Notes under the pieces: generated by a model | The model's input: only the letters and a program-made list of their open reading frames with translations | Database searches by the model: none | Told to the model about the DNA's origin: nothing | In this document: positions 1 to 5,316 of the stretch, one piece after another | Position numbering within the stretch: position 1 is the stretch's first letter | How the letters are laid out: each line of letters starts with the position of its first letter | Made by a program: the position numbers and the translations under genes | NCBI GenBank assembly: GCA_030731635.1 | Contig: JANQTR010000173.1 | Span: 1 to 5,316 of the forward strand | Source of the DNA: Erythrobacter sp. | GTDB taxonomy: Bacteria; Pseudomonadota; Alphaproteobacteria; Sphingomonadales; Sphingomonadaceae | Direction of reading: 5' to 3' | DNA length: 5,316 nucleotides

Positions 1-1
1 T

Positions 2-727
2 AGCGGGGGCGCCTTGACGGTGGATCTGGTGCGCAGCCTTCGCGGGCTGTTCCCCGATGCGCGGCTGTTCCCGATGTACGGCCTGACCGAGGCGTTTCGT
101 TCGACTTTTCTTGATCCGAATTTGGTCGATTCGCACCCGACTTCAATGGGTAAGGCGATTCCCTTCGCAGAGATTCTGGTTATCGATGATAATGGCGAAA
201 TCACTGCCGATGGCGAGGAGGGCGAGCTGGTCCATTGCGGGCCATTGGTGGCGCAGGGGTATTGGCAGGATGCGGAACGCACGGCGGAGCGGTTCCGGCC
301 CGCGCCTGCTGCCTCTGCCTATGGCGGCACCGCAGTGTGGTCTGGCGACCGGGTGCGGCGGGCGGCGGACAGTTTGCTGTATTTCGCCGGGCGGCGCGAT
401 GCGATGATCAAAAGCGCGGGCAACCGCATCAGCCCAGCTGAGGTTGAGGAGGCCGCGATTGCCACCGGGCTGGTGGCCGAGGCGGTTGCGCTTGGCGTGG
501 CACATGCGCGGCTTGGGCAGGCGGTGCATCTGGTGGTGCGCGGGGCTGGAGAATTCGGGGACGATCAGACCGCGCGGACGGAATTACCCAAGCGGTTGCA
601 ACGCGAACTGCCCAATTTCATGCAGCCGGCGGCGATCCACTGGGTTAAGGCCATGCCGATCAACCCCAATGGCAAGATTGATCGCACCGCCTTGCAACGC
701 GAACTTACACAGGAATTTTCGTCATGA
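2..727 (+). CDS. Acyl-CoA/ACP ligase (AMP-forming), exosortase A-associated; C-terminal half, 5' end cut by window
   Basis: This is the last 241 residues of an ANL-superfamily adenylating enzyme, which joins a carboxylic acid to a thiol (CoA or a carrier protein) through an acyl-AMP intermediate in the cytoplasm. The frame is open to the left edge and starts with SGGAL, a motif internal to these enzymes. The TTG at 14 is therefore not a true start, and roughly the first half of the protein, with its P-loop, lies outside. Counting from codon 2-4, the sequence shows YGLTE at 26-30 (adenine-binding motif), SGD at 114-116 (ribose-binding Asp), GRRDAMIK at 130-137 at the domain hinge, and NPNGKIDR at 221-228, whose Lys225 (codon 674-676) is the catalytic lysine of the C-terminal domain. 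All are intact. The wording around YGLTEAFRSTFLDP and WSGDRVRR matches my memory of the exosortase A-associated ligase family (TIGR03098). The stop overlaps the next start as ATGA, indicating translational coupling to the decarboxylase. The substrate cannot be read from the sequence. Confidence 0.93.
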   Translation, partial: SGGALTVDLVRSLRGLFPDARLFPMYGLTEAFRSTFLDPNLVDSHPTSMGKAIPFAEILVIDDNGEITADGEEGELVHCGPLVAQGYWQDAERTAERFRPAPAASAYGGTAVWSGDRVRRAADSLLYFAGRRDAMIKSAGNRISPAEVEEAAIATGLVAEAVALGVAHARLGQAVHLVVRGAGEFGDDQTARTELPKRLQRELPNFMQPAAIHWVKAMPINPNGKIDRTALQRELTQEFSS

Positions 728-1950
728 AGCCCGTCGGCCCGATCCCTTCTGGCTATGCGTCCATCGATGGCGAGTTGGCGATTGGCGGACAACGTGTAAG
801 CGCGCTTGTGGCCGATGCGGGGCGCACGCCATTGTTCGTCTATTCGCGCAGCCATCTGGATGCCCGGGTTGCCGAATTGCGCGCGGCGTTGCCCGCCCGC
901 ATTGGCCTGAATTACGCGGTCAAGGCCAACCCGCACCTCGCGGTGATCGGGCACATGGCGCCGTTGGTCGATGGGTTCGATATTGCCTCGTCAGGCGAAC
1001 TTGCGCTGTGCATCGCGGCAGGTATCGATCCGGTGCGGATCAGTTTCGCCGGGCCGGGCAAGCGTGATGACGAGCTGGAGGCGGCGATTGCGGCGGGCGT
1101 AACGCTTAATTGCGAATCCGAAGGTGAGGCGTCGCGCGCGCTCACCATCGGGGCACGTCTGGGCAAGGCACCGCGGATGGCGATCCGGGTCAATCCGAGC
1201 TTTGATATCAAGGGTTCCGGCATGAAGATGGGCGGCGGGGCCAAGCCGTTCGGGGTCGATGCCGACCGCGTGCCCGCGCTGGCCCGCCATGTCATCGATG
1301 CAGGGGCCGAATGGCGCGGCCTGCACATCTTCACCGGCAGCCAGACATTGAACGCTGACGCGATCATAGAAGCGATGCGCAACGTGTTGGATCTGGCTGC
1401 AAATCTGGCGGATGCCATTGGCCATAGCTTGCCCAAGCTCAACATGGGCGGCGGGCTGGGCATCCCCTATTTCCCCGGCGATACTCCGGTGGACTTGCCG
1501 CGTGTCGGCGCGGCGTTGGCAGAGCGGGTGAATGATCTGCCGCCAGTTTTCGCTGAAACCGAACTGTGTATCGAGCTGGGCCGCTATCTGGTGGGCGAGG
1601 CCGGAGTATATCTCACCCGTGTGATCGACCGTAAGGTCAGCCATGGGGTGACATATCTGGTGACCGATGGCGGTTTGCACCACCAACTGGCGGCATCTGG
1701 CAATTTCGGTACAGTGGTGCGGCGTAACTATCCTTCAGCGATTGCAACGCGTTATGGGGAAGAGGCGATAGAAGAAGTCAACATTGTCGGCTGCCTGTGC
1801 ACGCCGCTTGATCGGCTCGCCGATGCGGCGGCCATGCCCCACGCCGATGTGGGTGATCTGGTCGCGGTGTTCTGCGCCGGGGCTTATGGAGCCACGGCCT
1901 CGCCTGCTGCGTTTCTCGGCCATGGCCCGGCGGCTGAAATCCTGGTGTGA
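724..1950 (+). CDS. PLP-dependent decarboxylase, exosortase A system-associated (fold type III, DapDC/ODC-like)
   Basis: Complete 408-residue protein of the Orn/DAP/Arg decarboxylase 2 family, expected to remove a carboxyl group from an amino-acid-like substrate using pyridoxal phosphate. The N-terminal alanine-racemase-like barrel carries YAVKANPH at 64-71, with Lys67 (codon 922-924) as the predicted PLP-binding lysine. It also carries HIFTGSQ at 201-207 and the phosphate-binding glycine run MGGGLG at 241-246. Next come ELGR at 284-287 (EPGR in LysA) and, in the C-terminal sheet domain, GCLCTPLD at 356-363 with predicted catalytic Cys359, then GAYG at 386-389 with Tyr388. The start at 724 is supported by AGGA at 711-714, nine bases upstream, and by the ATGA overlap with the ligase. 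The match is to the exosortase A-associated decarboxylase family (TIGR03099, from memory). Housekeeping LysA is the alternative, but the neighbour ligase, the ELGR variant and Thr360 in place of the usual acidic residue after the cysteine argue against it. The substrate is unknown. Confidence 0.93.
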   Translation: MKPVGPIPSGYASIDGELAIGGQRVSALVADAGRTPLFVYSRSHLDARVAELRAALPARIGLNYAVKANPHLAVIGHMAPLVDGFDIASSGELALCIAAGIDPVRISFAGPGKRDDELEAAIAAGVTLNCESEGEASRALTIGARLGKAPRMAIRVNPSFDIKGSGMKMGGGAKPFGVDADRVPALARHVIDAGAEWRGLHIFTGSQTLNADAIIEAMRNVLDLAANLADAIGHSLPKLNMGGGLGIPYFPGDTPVDLPRVGAALAERVNDLPPVFAETELCIELGRYLVGEAGVYLTRVIDRKVSHGVTYLVTDGGLHHQLAASGNFGTVVRRNYPSAIATRYGEEAIEEVNIVGCLCTPLDRLADAAAMPHADVGDLVAVFCAGAYGATASPAAFLGHGPAAEILV

Positions 1951-1967
1951 CCAGCGCCTGCCGCTGG
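1951..1967 (+). terminator. Short hairpin immediately after the decarboxylase stop, possible weak terminator
   Basis: CCAGCG at 1951-1956 pairs perfectly with CGCTGG at 1962-1967 around the five-base loop CCTGC. It lies directly next to the stop codon of the decarboxylase. No T-run follows (the next bases are CCGTTAACCCC), so it is not a classic rho-independent terminator. It could act as a 3' end stabiliser or pause site, or be chance in G+C-rich DNA. Confidence 0.2.
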
Positions 1968-2023
1968 CCGTTAACCCCTGTAAAACCAGTGTCCCACATC
2001 GGGATAGGGGCTGAAATGACGCT

Positions 2024-2050
2024 ACATAACTAATCATATGTTCACCATTT
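2024..2050 (+). promoter_or_regulatory. A+T-rich patch, possible promoter region of the export operon
   Basis: This is the most A+T-rich stretch in the window and lies 100 to 130 bases before the start of the export lipoprotein, where a promoter for the second block would be expected. CATAAC at 2025-2030 matches four of six bases of a -10 box. I find no acceptable -35 box at 16-18 bases spacing and no good sigma-54 element, so the call rests on position and composition only. Confidence 0.25.
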
Positions 2051-2085
2051 CCGGCGACAAGTGACCCTGTAAGCGCGGATCATGT

Positions 2086-2106
2086 GTCGCAGGTCGCTCC
2101 TGCGGC
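2086..2106 (+). promoter_or_regulatory. GC-rich hairpin in the presumed leader of the export operon
   Basis: Bases 2086-2093 pair with 2099-2106. The core is six perfect pairs (CGCAGG 2088-2093 with CCTGCG 2099-2104), extended by a U-G and a G-C pair, around the loop TCGCT. Further U-G and G-U pairs could lengthen the foot. It ends 44 bases before the ATG at 2151 and is not followed by a T-run, so a terminator is unlikely. A leader structure affecting mRNA stability or translation is possible, but no function is shown. Confidence 0.3.
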
Positions 2107-2134
2107 GTGCACATGGCCCTCGCGCAATTTGGCC

Positions 2135-2139
2135 AAGGA
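2135..2139 (+). promoter_or_regulatory. Ribosome binding site that supports the start at 2151
   Basis: AAGGA lies eleven bases before the ATG at 2151. The frame is open further upstream to an ATG at 2082. The stretch between encodes Arg-rich residues unlike a signal peptide and would bury the lipoprotein signal, so the later start with this site is preferred. Confidence 0.6.
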
Positions 2140-2150
2140 CTTGTACGTCG

Positions 2151-2792
2151 ATGAAATATCCTGCGATTCTCTCGCGTTTTGCGCCCGTTAGCTGCGCTGC
2201 TTTGGCGCTTGTCGCCTGTGCTGGCACCGGCAAGGAACTGCCAACCGCGAACTATTCCAGCACCGCCATCGCGCCGAGTGAGCAATACACCATTGGCCCG
2301 CTTGACGAGATCACGATCCACGTCTGGCGCAACCCCGAACTCAGTGCCGACAAGGTGCGCGTGCGCCCTGATGGACGGCTGACGATCCCGTTGGTGCAGG
2401 ATATCCCCGCGGTTGGCAAAACCGCGACTGAGCTGCAGGAATACATCGCGGGCGAGCTGGCGAAGTATATCGAACAGCCGATCGTTTCGGTGATCGTCAA
2501 CACGCCCGAGGGCAACTTCACCCAGCAAGTGCGGATCATCGGCGCGACAGGGCAGCCGGCGTCCTTGCCGTTCCGCGCCAACATGACCGTGCTTGACGCG
2601 ATGATCGCGGTCGGCGGGCTCAATGAATTTGCCGCGGGCAACCGCGCCAAGCTGATCCGGCTTGATCGCAAAAGCGGCAGCCAGGTTGAATACCGGCTGC
2701 GCCTGTCGGATCTGATCCGCAAGGGCGATGCCTCTGCCAATGTGCTGCTGGTGCCGGGCGATACGATCATTATCCCCGAGAGCCGGTTCTGA
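2151..2792 (+). CDS. XrtA-associated polysaccharide export (OPX) outer-membrane lipoprotein
   Basis: Complete 213-residue secreted lipoprotein of the Wza/OPX superfamily, which forms the periplasmic and outer-membrane end of capsule or exopolysaccharide export. Residues 1-22 are a lipoprotein signal peptide ending in the lipobox LVAC, with Cys23 (codon 2217-2219) the predicted lipid-modified residue. The Poly_export domain starts at YTIGPLDEITIHVW (46-59), includes VRPDGRLTIPLV (71-82), and runs to about 118. An SLBB-type beta-grasp repeat covers roughly 127-190, with MTVLDAMIAVGGL at 145-157. The protein ends PGDTIIIPESRF, a typical end for short OPX proteins. It lacks the long C-terminal part of Wza with its membrane-crossing helix, so any outer-membrane pore would need a partner. 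The wording matches the exosortase-associated export family (TIGR03027, from memory). The chain-length gene starts 16 bases after its stop, so they are probably co-transcribed. Confidence 0.93.
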   Translation: MKYPAILSRFAPVSCAALALVACAGTGKELPTANYSSTAIAPSEQYTIGPLDEITIHVWRNPELSADKVRVRPDGRLTIPLVQDIPAVGKTATELQEYIAGELAKYIEQPIVSVIVNTPEGNFTQQVRIIGATGQPASLPFRANMTVLDAMIAVGGLNEFAAGNRAKLIRLDRKSGSQVEYRLRLSDLIRKGDASANVLLVPGDTIIIPESRF

Positions 2793-2808
2793 CGGAGCCG
2801 TTGCACCC

Positions 2809-4332
2809 ATGAGCGAAATCTTTGACGAATTGCGCGCAGCGCTGTGGTCGGTCTGGCACCGCCGCTGGCTGGCGATTGCCGTGGCCTGGGGCGTGTGCCT
2901 GCTGGGCTGGCTGGTGATCGCGATGATTCCCAATTCCTACGAATCCAAGGCACGCGTCTATGTTGATGTGCAGGATGTGCTGTCCAAGCAGCTCGGCATC
3001 TCTGGCGACGGCAAGGAAGAGATCATGCGTGTGCGCCAGACGCTATCGAGCGCCAAGAACCTCGAAAAGGTGATCACTTCGACCCGGTTGGGCGAGGGGA
3101 TTACCGAACGCGGCGCGCTGGACACCGCGATTGCTGCGCTGGAAAAGAAGGTTCGCGTGACGAGCGAGCAGGACAACCTGTTCGAAATTACCGCCGAAAT
3201 CGGCCGTAGCGATCTGTCCGACGCCGAAAATGCCGTGCTGGCACGCGATGTTGTGCAGAACCTGCTTGATATCCTGCGCGAAGAACATGTGATCGGCAAC
3301 CGCACTGGGATCAGCACTGCGATCGGTGATCTTGACCGGCAGCTGGACGAACGCAAGCTGGAGCTGGAACAGGCTGAACAGCGCCGCCTGATATTTGAAT
3401 CGCAATATCCCGATATGGTCGGGGGTTCGGAAAGCCTGTCGACCAAGGTCCAGCAGGCCCGCACCGAACTGCGCGATGTCGACGCCGATCTGGCGGCGGC
3501 GGAAAGCGCACTGGCGGCGATTTCGTCACAGCTGGCGAACACCCCGCGCATGCTCGCCAGCACCGGGCGCGATGCGACCGGGCCGAAGGCGGCGTTGCAG
3601 CAGGCGCAAAACCAGTTGGCCGAACTGCGGTCACGTGGGCTGACTGATAACCACCCTGATGTGGTGTCGACCACCAAACAGGTCGCCATCCTTGCCCGTC
3701 AGGCCGCAGCGGCCGGCGATGATGTTGGCGGCACACCCAACCCTGCGCACGCATCGCTTATCGCGATCCGGAGCGAACGGCAGGCTGCGGTCGAAGCGCT
3801 GCAAGCCCGCCGCGCCGCGCTGCAAAGCAATGCCTCAGGGCTGATCGCAAGTCAGGCGAGCGAGCCGACCGTCGCTGCCGAAGCCAACCGCATCAGCCGC
3901 GATTATGATGTGCTGAGCAAGAATTACGAAAAGCTGCTGCAAGACCGCGAAGCGCTGCGCACGCGCGGTGAGGTTGAGGACAAGGCGAGCCAGTTCCGGT
4001 TCGACATCATCCAGCAACCCGGCGTTCCGCAGAAACCAGCCGCGCCCAACCGTCCGCTGCTGCTGTTTGGTGTGCTGATCGTCGGCCTCGGCGCAGGTGC
4101 GGCGGTGGCTTATGCGCTGGCACAACTGAAATCGAGCTTTGCGACGTCGCAGAAACTGGAACGCGCATTTGATCTGCCGGTAATCGGTTCGATCTCGCTG
4201 ACGGTCTCCGAAGCGGCGCGCGCGATCGAGCGCAAGCGACTGAAACAATTTGCAGGGGCCTGCGGGGCGTTGGTGGCGGTGTTCGTGGTGTTGATCGCCA
4301 TTGAGACGATCGCCGTCGGGTCGATCGCGTGA
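2809..4332 (+). CDS. XrtA system polysaccharide chain-length determinant / co-polymerase (Wzz-like, three TM segments)
   Basis: Complete 507-residue inner-membrane protein that sets polymer length and links synthesis to export, partner of the kinase and OPX lipoprotein on either side. A short cytoplasmic N-terminus is followed by TM1 at about 20-40 and a large periplasmic region. This has a Wzz-type N-terminal part and long Leu/Glu/Arg/Ala-rich coiled coils at about 165-195 and 208-260. LTDNHPDV at 278-285 is characteristic of this protein type. The GNVR-type region (about 365-416, including LSKNYEKLL and a Pro-rich QKPAAPNRP) leads into TM2 at 417-438. A cytoplasmic segment (441-481) and a third hydrophobic segment (482-503) end the protein. 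There is no kinase domain, unlike Wzc. The frame stays open upstream into the previous gene, but the ATG at 2809, with GGAG at 2794-2797, gives the expected N-terminus and no long overlap. The match is to TIGR03007 (from memory). Confidence 0.93.
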   Translation: MSEIFDELRAALWSVWHRRWLAIAVAWGVCLLGWLVIAMIPNSYESKARVYVDVQDVLSKQLGISGDGKEEIMRVRQTLSSAKNLEKVITSTRLGEGITERGALDTAIAALEKKVRVTSEQDNLFEITAEIGRSDLSDAENAVLARDVVQNLLDILREEHVIGNRTGISTAIGDLDRQLDERKLELEQAEQRRLIFESQYPDMVGGSESLSTKVQQARTELRDVDADLAAAESALAAISSQLANTPRMLASTGRDATGPKAALQQAQNQLAELRSRGLTDNHPDVVSTTKQVAILARQAAAAGDDVGGTPNPAHASLIAIRSERQAAVEALQARRAALQSNASGLIASQASEPTVAAEANRISRDYDVLSKNYEKLLQDREALRTRGEVEDKASQFRFDIIQQPGVPQKPAAPNRPLLLFGVLIVGLGAGAAVAYALAQLKSSFATSQKLERAFDLPVIGSISLTVSEAARAIERKRLKQFAGACGALVAVFVVLIAIETIAVGSIA

Positions 4333-4360
4333 TCGGTGGCGCCAAAATGAGAACAGCACA

Positions 4361-5316
4361 ATGACCGAACAAGGCAAAATCGACCGCGCAGGTGCGACAC
4401 CCGCTTCGTTGTTTGAACGCGCAGACGCCGCTTTCGGACTAGGCCCGGTGCGCGTGCCGGTGGTGCCGCCGGTGCCCGAATCCCCGCGCCGTGCTCCTGT
4501 GCAACCGCCCGTACAGCCGCGACCGCAGCCGCAGGCCCAGATGGAGGCACCGCTGCCACAGGCCTCAGCCTCAGCCGCCCCGGCGCTTGCGCCCGAAAAG
4601 CCCAAGGCCGTGGCATTCTGCGGGCCGTTTGCGGCAATTGATCGCGATCATTTGCGCGACGGGGGCCTGATCGTGCCCGAAGACGCGGTGACCGGGTTGT
4701 TGGAAGAATTCCGAATCGTCAAACGCGAACTGCTGGCCGATGCCCGCGCCGGTGACAGCGCGCTGGCGCGCCGCATTCTGGTGTGTTCGCCCCATCCCGG
4801 TGAGGGCAAGACATATTGCGCCACCAACCTGGCGATCGCGCTCGCAGCCGAACGCGGGCTTGAGGTGTTGCTGGTGGATGCCGATGTGGTCAAACCCTCG
4901 GTCGCCCAGCGGCTCGGGATCGATGCCCACCAAGGCCTGATGGATGCACTCGCAGATCCGTCGATCCTGCCTGAACGCCTTGTGATTGCGACCGATATTG
5001 ACGGATTGTTCGTGCTGCCTGCGGGCACGGCGACATCGCTTGATGCCGAATATCTTGCCAGCGCACGCACGGGCGAAGTTCTCGACCGTCTGACCGAAGG
5101 CGCGCCTGACCGGATCGTGATTTTCGATACGCCGCCTGCGCTTGCGGCTTCGCCCGCTGCGGAACTGGCTGCCCATGTCGGACAGGCCTTGCTGGTGGTG
5201 CGAGCCGATGAGACCAGCCGTGCCGCGCTGGAGGATGCACAGCAACTGCTGTCGGCCTGCGGCGATATCAAATTGTTGCTCAATGCCGCGCGCTACAGCC
5301 CTTCGGGTCGGCGTTT
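4361..5316 (+). CDS. XrtA-associated tyrosine autokinase (BY-kinase, CpsD/CapB-like); 3' end cut by window
   Basis: The first 318 residues of a bacterial tyrosine kinase, which is expected to phosphorylate its own C-terminal tyrosines and so control the chain-length protein encoded just upstream. The frame runs through the right edge without a stop. Residues 1-28 include SLFERA at 16-21, followed by a proline-rich linker (29-81). EEFRIVKREL at 115-124 resembles the EX2RX2R oligomer-contact motif of this family, with Lys121 in the last place. The ATP site is complete: Walker A SPHPGEGKT at 143-151 (Lys150, codon 4808-4810), Walker A' VLLVDAD at 169-175, and Walker B IVIFDTPP at 252-259 (Asp256). 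The start at 4361 is preceded by GAGAA at 4349-4353 and lies 28 bases after the previous stop. The tyrosine cluster would lie beyond the window, so autokinase activity is inferred from the family (TIGR03018, from memory). A ParA-type ATPase is the less likely alternative, given the context. Confidence 0.92.
   Translation, partial: MTEQGKIDRAGATPASLFERADAAFGLGPVRVPVVPPVPESPRRAPVQPPVQPRPQPQAQMEAPLPQASASAAPALAPEKPKAVAFCGPFAAIDRDHLRDGGLIVPEDAVTGLLEEFRIVKRELLADARAGDSALARRILVCSPHPGEGKTYCATNLAIALAAERGLEVLLVDADVVKPSVAQRLGIDAHQGLMDALADPSILPERLVIATDIDGLFVLPAGTATSLDAEYLASARTGEVLDRLTEGAPDRIVIFDTPPALAASPAAELAAHVGQALLVVRADETSRAALEDAQQLLSACGDIKLLLNAARYSPSGRR

Larger units (their letters stand above)
1951..2150. 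other. Non-coding gap between the ligase/decarboxylase pair and the export operon
   Basis: This is the only sizeable gap in the window (200 bases), and it most likely separates two transcription units. It holds a short hairpin directly after the decarboxylase stop, an A+T-rich patch at about 2024-2050 that contrasts with the surrounding G+C-rich DNA, and a stronger hairpin at 2086-2106. A weaker nested fold pairs CCCCT 1975-1979 with AGGGG 2006-2010, and TCCC 1992-1995 with GGGA 2001-2004. Two very short reading frames occur, MTLHN (2016-2033, preceded by AGGGG) and MFTISGDK (2038-2064). I do not treat them as genes. No tRNA-like or known riboswitch pattern was recognised. Confidence 0.7.

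Noticed and set aside
14..16. TTG as the start codon of the ligase
   Set aside because: The frame stays open to the window edge and the residues just before it (SGGA) belong to a conserved internal motif of adenylating enzymes, so the gene is cut by the window and begins upstream.
2016..2064. Mini-frames MTLHN (2016-2033) and MFTISGDK (2038-2064) as leader peptides
   Set aside because: They are very short, carry no run of a regulatory amino acid, and show no linked terminator/antiterminator pair, so chance is the simplest explanation.
2129..2145. Sigma-54-like element TTGGC-N7-TTGTA before the OPX gene
   Set aside because: The spacing is right (GG-N10-GT), but the key GC of the -12 box is GT. 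The transcript would start at about 2155, inside the gene, leaving no ribosome binding site.
2082..2150. Earlier ATG at 2082 as the start of the OPX lipoprotein
   Set aside because: The extra 23 residues are Arg-rich and would put the lipoprotein signal inside the protein. The ATG at 2151 gives a standard signal peptide with lipobox LVAC and has AAGGA upstream.
2728..2808. Earlier ATG at 2728 as the start of the chain-length determinant
   Set aside because: It would overlap the OPX gene by 65 bases and add residues unlike the family. The ATG at 2809 gives the expected short N-terminus before TM1.
2034..2933. Long 299-residue reading frame on the minus strand opposite the OPX gene
   Set aside because: It lies opposite a clearly recognised gene, its translation is rich in Arg, His and Gln without any recognisable motif, and such antisense frames are common in G+C-rich DNA.

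Overview
The window is ordinary-looking, high-GC bacterial chromosome, almost fully coding and all on the + strand. The gene set matches the exopolysaccharide locus that travels with exosortase A (XrtA, the PEP-CTERM protein-sorting enzyme). The base composition, the gene order and the sequence style suggest an alphaproteobacterium of the Sphingomonadales (Erythrobacter or Novosphingobium type). That placement is an inference from memory of such loci, not from a search. The exosortase gene itself is not in the window.

Layout. Positions 2-727 hold the C-terminal half of an AMP-forming acyl-CoA/ACP ligase (open at the left edge). It overlaps by 4 bases (ATGA, 724-727) a complete fold-type III PLP-dependent decarboxylase, 724-1950. 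These two form a small-molecule module of unknown product. A 200-base non-coding gap follows (1951-2150), with an A+T-rich patch and several potential hairpins. The second block then begins: a lipoprotein polysaccharide export (OPX) protein (2151-2792), a three-transmembrane chain-length determinant / co-polymerase (2809-4332), and a BY-kinase-type tyrosine autokinase (4361 to beyond the right edge). Spacings of 16 and 28 bases suggest these three are one operon.

How they work together. The inner-membrane chain-length protein, its separate cytoplasmic kinase partner and the outer-membrane-directed OPX lipoprotein are the three standard parts of a Wzx/Wzy-type export machine, here in the exosortase-linked version. 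The ligase and decarboxylase probably activate and decarboxylate a small acid. Their stable association with this locus suggests a modification of the polysaccharide or of the sorted proteins, but the substrate is not known.

The main finding is in the decarboxylase. The acidic residue that contacts the distal amino group of ornithine or diaminopimelate in its relatives is a threonine here, so it is probably neither LysA nor an ornithine decarboxylase. I see no RNA gene, CRISPR array, insertion sequence or broken gene. No wholly new system is evident.
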